Shown: positions 7,512 to 18,842 of the stretch, one piece after another
Layout of the letters: every line of letters starts with the position of its first letter
Numbering within the stretch: position 1 is the first letter of the stretch
Source: Rhodocollybia butyracea
Lineage: Eukaryota > Basidiomycota > Agaricomycetes > Agaricales > Omphalotaceae
Length of the DNA: 19,470 nucleotides
NCBI GenBank assembly: GCA_015501585.1
Contig: JADNRY010000990.1
Span: 1 to 19,470, forward strand
Direction: 5' to 3'
Made by a program: the position numbers and the translations under genes
Notes under the pieces: model-generated
The model's database searches: none
Seen by the model: only the letters and a program-made list of their open reading frames with translations
Told to the model about the DNA's origin: nothing

Positions 7512-9296
7512 TTACGACTCGCTGGCGGGCTCAGACTGATCAGGCCCAAGGCTCATGTCATCAAGGGCGTCACGGTACACTACAGCATCAGGGGATGAGG
7601 CCCGTGAATAATAAAGGAAGTACGCCCTCGGAGAATCGACACTATGATGTGTAGGATAAGAAGAAGTCGGAGAGTTGTTCTGTAATTGTGCTCGTGTTCG
7701 GTTGGCCTGAAAATCGGCAAAGTTTACCGAGTCAGGAGCTCCGAAGGTAGCGAAATACCGCGCAGAACTGCTGGTGTTGGTCGCTGAAGTTCTCGCGTAA
7801 GACCGTGAGCTGTGTCTCGATGTTGAATCGGGAGGTTGCGGCATCACAAAAGGTGAACAAACAAAAGGTGGTAGTGGCTCGTAAGCGATGGGGATAACAC
7901 CAATTACTGGTGCGGCCGAATGGAGAGGCCCGGCGCTATTCGGCAACGACTGAGGGTATGGCGGATGCCATGGATATTCCTCTTGGGCGGGTGCAGAGGT
8001 CAATGAAAGATCGGGCAACGGGACACCTTGAGAGCCGAAGTCTCCCGTGGTCTCTCCGGTATTCATCCGGCTGGGGTTGGCATACAGATTGATATGCCCA
8101 ACTGATGATGAAGAACTCAAAGATGAGGACATGCCTGCCGCCGAGTCGGCAGTGCCAGTAGGATTAACCCGGCCACGACGGCCCCTCCGTTTGGGTGGCT
8201 TAAATTTGGTTATGAACGCAGATGGAGGACTGTCTTTGGATCTAGCGAGATCAAAGCCACTCGGCTTCTGTGGACTGCTATTGGCTACAGTGTTGAAAAC
8301 TGTTACTGGATCTACGTCGTTTGAACGCGATTGTTCAGCTGATTGACCACCGTTGGTAGGATCGACGGAACCCAAAGCATCCCATTTACAGATGCTGAGT
8401 TCTGGAGACCCATCCACATCCCGGGCTGCGCTATTATGTCGTCCACGCCGATGACACAGATATACACCAAGAACAGCGGCGAGAGCAGCGAAACCTCCGA
8501 TAACACCTCCCGCAATTGCCCCGCGATTCACATGCTTTGAGACTGAAATACTTCCGATGCTGTTCGGTGAAAAACCAGTAGCGGTACCCGCTGGTGCGGT
8601 TCCAGAGCTAGTTTCTCCCGAGCTAGTGGGGACCCCAATACAGGAAGTATCGCTGCCATTACGGACGAAGAAAAGATCAGAAGTCTCGCTCCAAGAGGTC
8701 CAAATACCGCCAACACCTTTGAGCGTGTCACCAGCATCGGTAGCCGTGGCCAAAAATACGTACCATGCTTGTGGAAGGTTCGCCTGACTCCATGTGATAC
8801 TGTCCTGAGTACTAGGATCTACCGCACTTGCCAAGAATTCGATGATGCCTTGTACCGGTGTAGAGCTTCCTGGAGCTGCAGATACCGTTCCGGTTTCGAT
8901 CACGGCGCCTGAAGTAACAGAAGGGATAATTTGTGGAGGTATAATGGGGGTAATATCAGCGAGGGGTCCGTCTTGTGTAACGTTAATATTCGTGATAGAT
9001 AGTGTGATGCCTTTGGGTGGCAATGCGCCGTTCGGGTCCCAGAACCATGGGATGACCAATGCTGAGGAACAAGTATCAATCTCAGAAGGCGGTTGGCCAA
9101 ATACAAGGGTGGGTAAAACTAATAAGGAAGCTGAACTGGGTGTAGGTGGGGATGTGGGGGTCATTGAGGCTGCGATCTTGGTAGGTTCAACTAGCATAGG
9201 TTGAAGATGGAAGAGACGTAAACTAGTCGTTTACTTACTTGCATATATATATTCCAAGGAAGCGGATCCCAAAACCAATAACAACAGCCTATTCAT
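7512..9296 (-). CDS. Single-pass membrane protein with Ser/Thr-rich ectodomain and long cytoplasmic tail
   Basis: Exon 1 (9239-9296) encodes MNRLLLLVLGSASLEYIYA, a signal peptide. A 48-nt intron (9191-9238, GTAAGT..GCTAG) keeps the frame into exon 2 (7512-9190), giving 578 residues. The ATG inside the intron acceptor region (9197) is in frame, but starting there would lose the signal. The ectodomain (about 20-242) has paired-Cys candidates near DTCSS and SDTSCIG, Trp-rich patches, N-glycosylation sequons (NVT, NGS) and a Ser/Thr/Gly/Pro-rich stalk. Residues about 243-265 (GAIAGGVIGG..AVLGVYLC) form a glycine-rich transmembrane helix followed by HRRGRH as the stop-transfer signal. The roughly 310-residue tail is Ser/Pro-rich and disordered. 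This layout is common in basidiomycete Mid2/Wsc-like surface proteins; a cell-wall sensor role is possible but unproven, and no catalytic domain is visible. Confidence 0.85.
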
Positions 9297-10277
9297 ACTT
9301 CAACTTTCCTCTTTTCTTTCCTCTTTTCCTTTCCCTGTTATCGTTCACTGAAAGTCCTGGCCTGGCCGATCGTACTTTATGGGGTACTGATATGTCAGTG
9401 TTGATTTTAACGCCAGCTAAAGAGGAATGCTGGTCATTAGTTACGACCAAATGACTGTCAGGACCCAGAGATAGATACTCATCATAACTAACTTAAGCAC
9501 AAATTACTGTTACGCGCTGGTAATCCATCTCATTACCATGCTACTATAGTCGAGTCAGCACTTTTATGCACTGTGATGAAAGTTAAATCGGAGATGTCCT
9601 GCCTAGAGATGCCTAAGGAAGTGATTTCAATTCAGAACTAGGTAGTAGGCACTGGTTTAAGTCTATTGCTGTGCCTTGTTTTCATGTCCGTTGTTCAGGG
9701 CTCAGAGCCTTTGAGCCCTCTGAGCCCCAGCCCGACCTGACCCTGGCAGGGCTCAAGAAGGCCTCACGCGTTCACCAGTAAGAAAACGGATACGAGACGT
9801 GCCTGATTGGTGCTAATTTTTAATGTGTAGGGTGCTCAAAGGAACAACCGACGGGTCTTGAAATTCGTACGACGGATACCATCACCATCTTTCGATAATA
9901 ATGACAGATTAATAAGAAAGCTCACAAGAGTTCTTTGTAAGACAGAAATAGCACCTACTTCATTGCAAGTCCAAGTTTTACTCAAGATCTAGAGTCATAC
10001 GAGAAATTGCATTACACATTGGTTAGGTTAGGTTAGGTTTATTAAAAGAGCGGCTAGTGTTCTTGTTTGCGGCGTTCAAGATGAATGACGGGTTCAGCTA
10101 CCAGCAAGGATTTAACACTGCTTCAAACACCTTTGCGATACGTAACAGGAGAACATCTCAGCTACGATAAACTCGCTATAGAGTTTGTTTTTGAGGGCCA
10201 CAGGCTACGGGAACATCGTGTCCTGAAGGGCTGGACATGATCAATAGACGATGTATGGTTGTTGCATCAAACTTTAA
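9297..10277. other. Intergenic stretch, no gene seen
   Basis: No coding exon is supported. The first 50 bases upstream of the membrane-protein gene are a plus-strand pyrimidine tract (TTTCCTCTTTTCTTTCC-like), often found in fungal promoters. A GGGCTCA..TGAGCCC imperfect hairpin region lies near 9697-9760, and three GGTTA units lie at 10021-10037. Confidence 0.4.
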
Positions 10278-13200
10278 GTACTCTCGACAGCCAAAAACGG
10301 TGCAAATCTGATGCATTGATGATCGTGCAGACGACGAAATTTTACAAATATCTTACCTGATTAACCGATTCAGTAGAGCTGTTGCTCAAGCGGTCGAAAG
10401 GAAGAAAAATGCTTCATTATTCACAAACTTCAAGATATCCCAGAAAAACAACAGCTCTAATAACAAATCTTCATAAAACCCAAAAAAAAAATTGAAACTT
10501 AATGAACCATCATTCCCGAGGACACCGTCTGCTGTCCAGGGCGCACAACCAATAGCGACAACAATACTGAGCCTCCCACAAGCCCACAGGAAGTGAATAA
10601 AGCAGCCTGGTAGCCCTTCATAAGACTCGAAGGATCTGTCGGATTTGGCTGCTTTTTCAAAACATTCTCGAAAACAACACTTGTAATGGCGATCCCAAAC
10701 CCTGCACCAGTCTGGAATGCGGTGTTAATCTGCGCAAATAGTCAATTATTTGAAATTCTTGTGGATTACAGATGAAAGTGACTCACTAATCCACCGGCGA
10801 GAGACTTTGCGACCGGGGGAACAGCGGAGACCAGGGCAATTGAGGCAACGTTATAGGCTATTGAGATACCGGTGCCGCAGATAATCGTCGTTGGGAACAA
10901 AAGCCTAGGAAGGAACATGTTAAATTGTGAAGATATCGTAATATCGGAGACATGTACATACGGCCAGAAGAGATCACCAGCTTTTACGAAGGCTGCTGGC
11001 AAGGTCCCGACGCAGCATATGAAAAAGCCTATTACGAGCATAGGTTTCAACTCGAATCTCTCGACAGCCCTTCCAGTGGCGATACAGGCAACGAATCCCC
11101 AGAGACCCATTGGCTTAAAGAAAGAAGAGAAAGATTCCGTCAGGGCATTCAAGCGTGCAAAAAGTTGGAAGATAGCTTACAATCATATACAGCCCCGTAT
11201 TCAGGGGTGTCAGGAATAGAACCTCTTGCGCGATGAGCGACAGGTAGTATATCACCGAAGCCCACCTAACGAATATTCTGTAAACGAAAAAGGATCACAA
11301 GATAACGAGGCTCACCAGCAGTAAAAAAGGAAACCAGCACACCAAATTCCTGCGAAGGAAGGGAGCTGAAGAGATGAGGGAGGGAACACTATTATAAAAA
11401 TCGAAGGCTCTACCTTCCATAAATACAAAGGCTAATATCGATTCTAGATTTTAGGTCAAGCTTGCAGAGTAACGTCCACGTACCATAATTGGATTCGGGA
11501 CCTACAAGAAAGACAGTAATAAAATTCAATACCAATCTTTGCAAAGCAGAGGTAATACGTACTTTTCGTTCAGCCCACGCGAAGCCTAAGAGGACCAATA
11601 TTCTATTTAGAAAAAGCGCCGTCAAAACAAGTCAAGGTGAAGGAAAAGATAAACATACGATACGATCAGGGTAGCCACCACGATGGGTTTATTCCATCCA
11701 GAAACTTCAGACTGACAAAGCGCAAACGTCATCAAAACGATTCCACTAGGCAGCGAGATATGAGCGATGATTACCAAAATAAATATGGAGTTTACCTCGT
11801 GCCGAGGCCAGCTCCCAATAAGTCTAGCGAGGGTTTTCGTCCTTTGTTTTTCCTATGTTCCTGAGGGAATGAGAACCACCCGGATATAGCAAGGATACCA
11901 ATAAGAGGGGCGTTGATGTAGAAAATGAATCTCCACCCGACAGTTCCGCTGAGGATACCTGCACCAAAGAATATATATGACTCACTTGCGCCGACTCAAA
12001 AAAAGAAATTAAAAGACTCACCCCCTAAGATCAACCCAACTACGAAACCCAGAGCTCCAGCAGCACCAAAAATACTCAGCGCCCTATGCTTCTCATTCCC
12101 GACAAAATAGTTTGACAAAACTCCGATCGCACTAGGAACAGACGCGGCTGCTCCGAGACCTTGCAAGGCACGAAATATGATGCACTGTACACCAGTGCGA
12201 GAGGTCCCACATGCGACGGAGAAAACCATCATCCAGAGCATACCACCAGTGAACATCGCACGGCGCCCGAAGCGGTCAGAAAGAACACCAGCGAGGAGAA
12301 GGAAGCCACCAAAGGTTAGAGTGTAGGCAGAGATGAGCCAAGACTGGGATCCTAACAAAGATTTAAATGCTATAACCGCGGATCGAGAGACAGGTTTAAA
12401 GACCTACCGTCATGAAGGTCGAATTCTTGGGCGATACGTGGGACCGCGATGTTGATTGAGGACATCCAGATGTTATCCACTAGTTGGGCAAAACACGCGG
12501 TTCCCTATTCCAAAAAAAAGAGTCAAGCATCCAAGCGTAACAGAACCATAATCAAGCACCGTACCAGAATCGTTCCGCCTCTCCAACTCGCAATCTTTCC
12601 CGTCACACAATTATCAGGCATATCCTCCACCTCGGACTTCTCGAAGGGTGCTCCGATCCCTGTCCCCGGCTTCTGAAGGATAGTTTCGAGCCCCAGCATC
12701 CTATCCTTCTTATAACTATAGCTCGGCTCAGGCATCGCAATCTCATAACCAGGTGTAGTCAACTCCTCGTGCATGATCTGCGTTGTCCGTGACATCCTAC
12801 GTGTACCCACTAATGTGTGTTCACTTTTTAGAAGCGACTGATCATGGTGGGTTTCGTCGACGTGATTCGAATGGCTCATGCGCCTTTCGGTACCGGACGC
12901 GTGGATGGAGGGAGATACGCATGCAAGGCTGATATTGGAGGCCATCGAGCTGTTACGCAGGTTTTGTGTCTCGGATGCCACGATGCTCGAACCGCGCCGA
13001 CTGCAGAAAAGGCTACCTAGTTGGCTACGGCTGGACTCCGGATTGGGATTGGGGACGTCGTGGATGGATTCATCTTCGGATTCATCATCCACGGCGAACT
13101 CGTCGTCAGGCTTGGAGACTGCTTCGTGAGCGGCGATAAAGTTTTCTAGTGCAGGCCTTGTGGATGTTGGATGAAAAGTAACCAAAGTCAAGAGCTGAGT

Positions 13201-13582
13201 TACTTACATTGGGAGGGGAAAGATGGAAGAAAATGGGGAAAAGATTTCGCTTGAGCCTGGATTTACTTATGACAACACGGGGACTCTTTACCTCATCCGC
13301 GGAAGACAAGGAAGACGGCCTACACGCGGCGGTAGTGCTGAACGCCGCAATGTTTTATACCTTGTTCCTTTTTAGGATAGAGATGAATATCAACTTGTAA
13401 ACAACTAAGTACATCGTGGTCCGAGATAAGTGAATGGATACCTATCATATCCAGATCATATCCTGAAATGGATCATTTTCCTTGCTTTGACCTCTGTTGA
13501 GGGTAACTCTTGAACTCCATGTTGGCCAGCAGCTTTGGGGTACGCAGTACGGGGAAGCCTACAAGCAGCGAAGACGATGTGT
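10278..13582. repeat. Tandem segmental duplication, copy A (MFS gene plus flanks)
   Basis: This aligns directly with 15616-18842 from about 220 bp downstream to about 370 bp upstream of the transporter gene. The terminal coding exon is about 97% identical between copies by eye. Introns and flanks have more substitutions and indels. Flank landmarks are TAGCCAAAAACG-like sequence at the left and CCATGTTGGCCAGCAGC at the right. Confidence 0.92.
10499..13209 (-). CDS. DHA2-type MFS transporter (14-helix drug:proton antiporter family), copy A
   Basis: Fourteen coding exons join in one frame of 656 residues: 13208-13209, 12565-13156, 12408-12504, 12022-12351, 11796-11958, 11659-11745, 11563-11602, 11480-11501, 11414-11431, 11316-11349, 11181-11265, 10962-11113, 10787-10904 and 10499-10729. 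Residues 1-198 are a hydrophilic acidic, Ser-rich cytosolic extension. The transporter follows: helix 1 with AQLVDNIWMSSINIAVPRIA, loop 2-3 motif A GVLSDRFGRR (252-261), the motif C region GFVVGLILGG and then GWRFIFYINAPL, which is typical of DHA2 members that export drugs, weak acids or metabolites. Substrate cannot be inferred. The start is placed at an ATG split by intron 1 (13157-13207, AT/G). Without splicing the ATG is followed at once by TAA. The short exons of 40, 22, 18 and 34 nt were chosen by frame and by agreement with copy B; the donor at 11479 (GTGGAC) is the least certain. Confidence 0.87.
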
Positions 13583-14259
13583 AGCGAAGTAGTCTCTTGT
13601 TGAAACTGGCGCCCATCGGCACCTGACACGCTCCTTATCATTTCACTTATCTTATCGCAGTTTACTCGCTCGTTACTTACTCGCTTTCTTTCATATAATA
13701 TCCACTTATAGTAATAGTCTTTGACAAGGTATAGCTAGCTATGTACTGTAAGTACGATAGGTTCTACGGAATCAAACCCACACGTTACAACGGTTCTCTC
13801 GCACCTCTCTAAAATCCCCCACTTCGTGTGATACTACCGTGATTCGTCACCTGGTGTTACACGATGCGTGTATGAGCATTAAGGCTCCGTTCTGTAAAAT
13901 GAAGATGAGAACTAAAATTTGGGAAGAAAAACTCTGAAATAGTTAATGCGAGTAAGAAACCTGAGCCGATGGCATCGGCAATGTGACAATTCGCGGCGCC
14001 ACGCGCGCGGCGCATATTACTAGACTGTGGTTGACGCGTCCTCGGCGCAATCTACAGCAATCATGACCGTACAAGAGTATGGAAGATACAGCAAGCAGCA
14101 GGGACCGCATGAACGAAGAAAATTGCAGCTTTTACAGCCATTACTGCTGCTGCTGCTGCACTTGCTGCGTTGTGGCAGGGAGCCAAACACGCCACCCACT
14201 CATGACTGGTTCATTCACCGGTGCAATTGAAAGGCCGCCGTATGTGGCCTCACTAAATC
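13583..14259. other. Spacer between the duplicated MFS genes, left part
   Basis: No gene is supported. It contains a GC-rich, CG-dense patch with overlapping palindromes (GCGGCGCC..GCGCGCGGCGC) at about 13993-14013 and a short (CTG)5 run at 14144-14159. The rest is unremarkable. Confidence 0.4.
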
Positions 14260-14465
14260 ACACACGAGAACTACGAAAAAATCCGCTCAGCGGATTTGTG
14301 TGCAGAAAGAAAGCAGATTAGCCTTATTAGGATAATCATTGGTTTTCAGTTTGCTTGAAATGGCAACTGAAACCTTGGGATAAACCATAAAAGGATAATC
14401 TCATCTTATCGGGAAATTTCAATACACATTTCCGCTGAGCGGATTTTTTCGTATTTCCCGTGTGT
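14260..14465. mobile_element. 206-bp MITE-like element whose inverted ends each contain a palindrome
   Basis: The left end (14260-14302) and the right end (14425-14465) are inverted copies. Both start ACACACG and share TACGAAAAAATCCGCTCAGC. Within each end, AATCCGCTCAGCGGATT or its near-copy is itself a palindrome. The middle contains a further weak inverted pair (GGTTTTCAGTTTGC with GCAACTGAAACC). There is no ORF, so it is non-autonomous. I found no clear target-site duplication, so the superfamily is unassigned. Confidence 0.78.
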
Positions 14466-14778
14466 CAGACAGGATAACAGGAACGGGCTCTGTCTATTAA
14501 TACTAGTCAGTGGTTGTACGGTAAAGAGAAGTAATAATAGGGTAATTGGAATAAGGCCCGAGTCCGGGCCGGTAATTACTGTAATCTAAGTCCAAACATT
14601 GATGAGCTTCTTGCTGATATGTTTTTATTTGTGGATAGTATGTTATCATTAGTAATCTAAATTGGAGGTTGAAATAAATGTCTCCGACGTATGTTTTGCA
14701 TGACAAAGTGGGTCTTTCGTGCACTTCTAAAGGAGCTTCACCTGCGCAGTGGACTAAGTATCTGTAAATTGGTATGTC
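14466..14778. other. Stretch without an assigned gene before the transposase relic
   Basis: AT-rich DNA with no supported coding exon. It may include the decayed left end of the Harbinger element that follows, but no terminal repeat could be matched. Confidence 0.35.
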
Positions 14779-15463
14779 ATGGCTGAGGAGAAGCTAGCAA
14801 TGTTTCTATGTGCTGCAGTCTCTGCAGGAAGCAACCAAGAGTTGCAACTTTCCTTACTTCAAAGACCGCATTAGTGCTATTGATGGATCTCATTTTCATG
14901 CAAGTTTTCATGCCCATGTCAATGTTGGCTCACTTCAGGAATCAAGAAGGATGGATCTCATAGAATGTCTTGGTTGCTTGCCTTTTATCCCTGGTATTTT
15001 GCTATATACTATTATACTCAGTGGATGTGAAGGTAGTGCTGGAGATGGCTGCATTTTTGAGGATGCACATCGAGCAACCTTGCGATTACCTGAAGGAAAG
15101 TATATGCTGGGTAATGCAGGTTAAGTTTCTCAACTTGCAATGCTCTGCTTGTTCCATACCGTGGTGTGCGGTATCATCTCGAAGAGTGGGAACAAGTAAA
15201 TTTATGGTAGAGTGTTTACTTATCACGCTTTATATTCATATTTCTTTCTAACCCCCGTAACTACCGTCTACAAGGAACAGGGTTCAATTGTCAACATGCA
15301 AAATGCCATCGAGCGTATGATGTATGCAAGTCTTTGGTATATGCAAACGCAGATTCAAAACTCTCAACACCACTCCAGAATACCCATTCTCGATCCAAGC
15401 AAAAATAGTACCTGCATTGGTGCTATTCACAATTTCATATGTATCAGTGATCCTGGGGACTAG
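14779..15463 (+). pseudogene. Decayed PIF/Harbinger-type transposase (HARBI1-like nuclease)
   Basis: Fragments in changing plus-strand frames follow the family order. First is MAEEKLAMFL (14779). Then FPYFKDRISAIDGSHFHASF (14855-14914) carries the first catalytic Asp. LSGCEGSAGDGCIFEDAHR and then LPEGKYMLGNAG carry the second Asp region. ALLVPYRGVRYHLEEWEQ (about 15141-15194) follows in another frame, then FGICKRRFKTLNTTPEYPFS and IQAKIVPAL, and finally AIHNFICISDPGD with a stop at 15461. Several frameshifts, stops and a deletion between the first two blocks make it inactive. It sits between the two MFS copies. Assignment rests on IDGSH, GSAxDG and LVPYRGVRYHL, which are characteristic of fungal DDE elements of this superfamily. 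Confidence 0.86.
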
Positions 15464-15812
15464 GGATATTATATGCAAAGTTTGGCTGCAGAGAGGCAGA
15501 TTTTACAAGCTATGCAAGACAAAGATATGGATGGGGCGCTTGACAAGGGAGGTGAACTGCATGGTACTATTGTAGTAGGGCTAGATTGCCCTCTCATTGT
15601 CGAGTACTACTCTACGTACTCTAGATAGCCAAAAACGCAGCAAATCTGACACATCGATGATCATGCAGTCAACAAAATGGATCCCACCCGATTTAGAGCT
15701 TTCTGGTGCCCGAGCAAGGAAAAAGGTTTCAGTTTTCACAAAATTCTAGATATCCCAGAAAAACAACAGCTCTAATAACGAAGCTAAATATAAAACCCAA
15801 AAAAATTGAAAC
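15464..15812. other. Right part of the spacer and 3' flank of MFS copy B
   Basis: No gene is supported. From about 15616 the DNA is the downstream flank of the duplicated segment, alignable with 10278-10498 with several indels. Before that it may be the remaining 3' side of the Harbinger relic. Confidence 0.45.
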
Positions 15813-18800
15813 TTAATGAACCATCATTCCCGAGGACACCGTCTGCTGTCCAGGGCGCACAACCAATAGCGACAACAATACTGAGCCTCCCACAAGCCCA
15901 CAAGATGTGAACAAAGCAGCCTGGTAGCCCTTCATAAGACTCGAAGGATCTGTCGGATTTGGCTGCTTTTGCAAAACATTCTCGTAAACAACACTTGTGA
16001 TGGCGATCCCAAACCCTGCACCAATCTGGAATGCGGTGTTAATCTACGCAAATAGTCAATTATTTGGAATTCTTGTGGATTACAGATGCAAGTGACTCAC
16101 TAATCCACCGGCGAGAGACTTTGCGACCGGGGGAACAGCGGAGACCAGGGCAATTGAGGCAACATTATAGGCTATTGAGATACCGGTGGCACAGATAATC
16201 GTCGTTGGGAACAAAAGCCTAGGAAGGAACATGTTAAATTGTAAAGATATAGAGATATCGGAGACATGTACATACGGCCAGAAGAGATCACCAGCTTTTA
16301 CGAAGGCTGCTGGCAAGGTCCCGACGCAGCATATGAGAAAGCCTATTACAAGCAGAGGTTTCACCTCGAATCTCTCAACAGCCCTTCCAGTGGCGATACT
16401 GACAACGAATCCACAGAGACCCGTTGGCTGAAAGAAAGAAGAGAAAGATTCCGTCAGGGCATTCAAGCGTGCAAAAAGTTTGAAGATAGCTTACAATCAT
16501 ATACAGCCCAGTGTTCAGGGTGTCAGGAATAAAACCTCTTGTGCGATGAGCGACAGGTAGTATACCACCGAAGCCCACCTAACGAATGTTGTGTAAACGA
16601 AACAGGATAGGTACTAAGATAACGAGGCTCACCAGCAGTACACAAGGAAGCCAGCACACCAAATTCCTGCAAAAGAAGGAAGCTAAAGGGATGAGAGAGG
16701 AAATACTAGTATATGAGGGCTCTACCTTCCATAGATACAAAGGCTAATATCGACGCAATTATTTTTAGTTCAAGCTTGCGAAGTAACGTTCACGTACCAT
16801 AATTGGATTCGGGACCTACAAGAAAGACAGTAACAAAATTCAATACCAACCTTTACCATACACAGGTAATACGTACTTTTCTTTCAGCCCAGGCGAAGCC
16901 TAAGAGAACCAATACTCTATAAAAAAAAGGGCTATTAGTTTAAGTAAGGTAACGTGAAGGAAAAGATCAGCATACGATACGATCAGGGTAACCACTACGA
17001 TCGGTTTATTCCATCCAGAAACTTCAGATTGACAAAGTGCAAAGGTCATCAGAACAATTCCACTGGGCAGCGAGATATCAGCGATGGTTAGCTATAATAA
17101 ACATGCGGTTTACCTCGTCCCGAGGCCAGCTCCCAGCAGGTCTAGCGAGGGTTTTCGTCCTGTGTTTCTCCGATTTTCCTGAGGGAACGATAACCATCCG
17201 GATACAGCGAGGATACCAATGAGAGGGGCGTTGATGTAGAAAATGAATCTCCACCCAACAGTTCCGCTGAGAATACCTGCACCGGAGAATATGAGGCATC
17301 TGCGCCGACTCAAAAAGAAATTAAAAAGACTCACCCCCAAGATCAACCCAACCACGAAACCCACAGCCCCAGCGGCACCAAAAATACTCAACGCCTATGC
17401 TTCTCATTCCCGACAAAAAAGTTTGACAAAACCCCGATCGCGCTAGGAACAGACGCGGCTGCTCCAAGGCCTTGCAAGGCACGAAAGATGATGCATTGCA
17501 CACCAGTGCGAGAGATCCCACAGGCGACGGAGAAAACCATCATCCAGAGCATGCCGCCAGTGAACATCGCACGGCGCCCGAAGCGGTCAGAGAGAACACC
17601 AGCGAGGAGAAGGAAGCCGCCGAACGTTAGAGTGTAGGCGGAGACGAGCCAAGACTGGGATCCTAAGGAAGATTTATATACTATAACCGCGGATCGGTTG
17701 AAAGACCTACCATCGTGAAGGTCGAATTCTTGGGCGATACGTGGACCGCGATATTGATCGAGGTCATCCAGATGTTATCCACTAGTTGAGCAAAACACGC
17801 AGTTCCCTGTTCAAAAAAAAAGAGTCAAACATACAAGCGTACGGGGGCCATAATCAAACACGTTACCAAGATCGTTCCGCCTCTCCAGCTCGCAATCTTC
17901 CCGTTGCACGATTATCAGGCGCATCCTCCACCTCGAACGTTTCAAATGGTTCTCCGATCTCAGTCGCCGGCGTCTGAAGTATAGTTTCGAGTCCTGCCAT
18001 GCCATCCTTCTTATAACTATAGCTCGGCTCGGGCATCGCAATCTCATAACCAGGCGCAGTCAACTCCTCGCGCATGATCTGCGTTGTCCGTGACATCCTA
18101 CGCGTATCTACTAATGCGCGTTCACTTTTTAGAAGCGACGGATCATGGTCGGTTTTGTCGACGTGGTTTGAATGGCTCACGCGCCTTTCGGTACCGGATG
18201 GGTGGATGGAGGCTGATACGGCTGCTAGACTGATATTGGAGGCCATCGAGCTGTTACGGGGGTTTCGTGTCTCGGATGCCACGATGCTCGAACCGCGTCG
18301 ACTGCGGAAAAGGCTGCCTAGCCTGCTACGGCTGGACTCTGGATTGGGGTTGGAGTTGGGGACGTCGTGGATGGACTCATCTTCGGATTCATCGTCCACG
18401 GCGAACTCGTCGTCAGGCTTGTAGTCTGCTTTGTGGGCTGCGATAAAATTTTCTAGTGCAGGCCTGGTGGATGTTGGATGAAAAGCAATCAAAGTCGAGA
18501 GCTTGAGTTTTACTTACATTGGGAGGAGAAAGATGAAAGAAAAAGGGGAAAAGATTTCGCTCGAGCCTGGATTTATGTATGACAACACGGTGACTCTTTA
18601 CCTCATCCGCGGAAGGAAAGGAACAAAAAAAGGGAGACGGCCCACACGCGGCATAGTAGTGCTGAACGCCGGAATAACCTTTGTCCCAACTGCATCACGG
18701 TCCGAGATAAGCGAATGGATATCCCAAAACGGATCATTTTACCTGCTTTGACCTCCATTGAGGGTAACTCTTAAACTCCATGTTGGCCAGCAGCTTTGGG

Positions 18801-18842
18801 GTACGCAGTACGGGGAATCCTACAAGCAACGAAGACGATGTG
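15616..18842. repeat. Tandem segmental duplication, copy B (MFS gene plus flanks)
   Basis: This is the direct-repeat partner of 10278-13582, in the same orientation, about 2.0 kb away. Its length differs by fewer than 100 bases through small indels. Confidence 0.92.
15813..18519 (-). pseudogene. DHA2-type MFS transporter copy B, frame broken at five or more places
   Basis: All coding exons of copy A have a counterpart in the same order, from the split ATG (A and T at 18518-18519, G at 18463) to stop TAA at 15813-15815, and the splice sites are mostly kept. Compared with copy A, single bases are missing at 17897-17899 (exon 2, GGGAAAG to GGGAAG), 17743-17744 (exon 3, GGG to GG), 17394-17395 (exon 4, CCC to CC), 17334-17338 (end of exon 4) and 16518-16520 (exon 11, GGGG to GGG, creating TGA after LFLTP). 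The N-terminal frame ends at about 17863. Stretches between lesions still read as transporter, including GWRFIFYINAPLIG and the whole last exon. Either the gene died recently or homopolymers were undercalled. Confidence 0.84.

Noticed and set aside
8047..9204. Plus-strand open frames of 60-120 codons opposite the membrane-protein gene
   Set aside because: They are antisense shadows of the long minus-strand coding exon.
10018..10040. GGTTA repeats resembling a telomeric TTAGG tract
   Set aside because: Only three units in an intergenic region; too short to mean anything.
14144..14159. (CTG)5 microsatellite
   Set aside because: Short and common; listed only within the spacer description.
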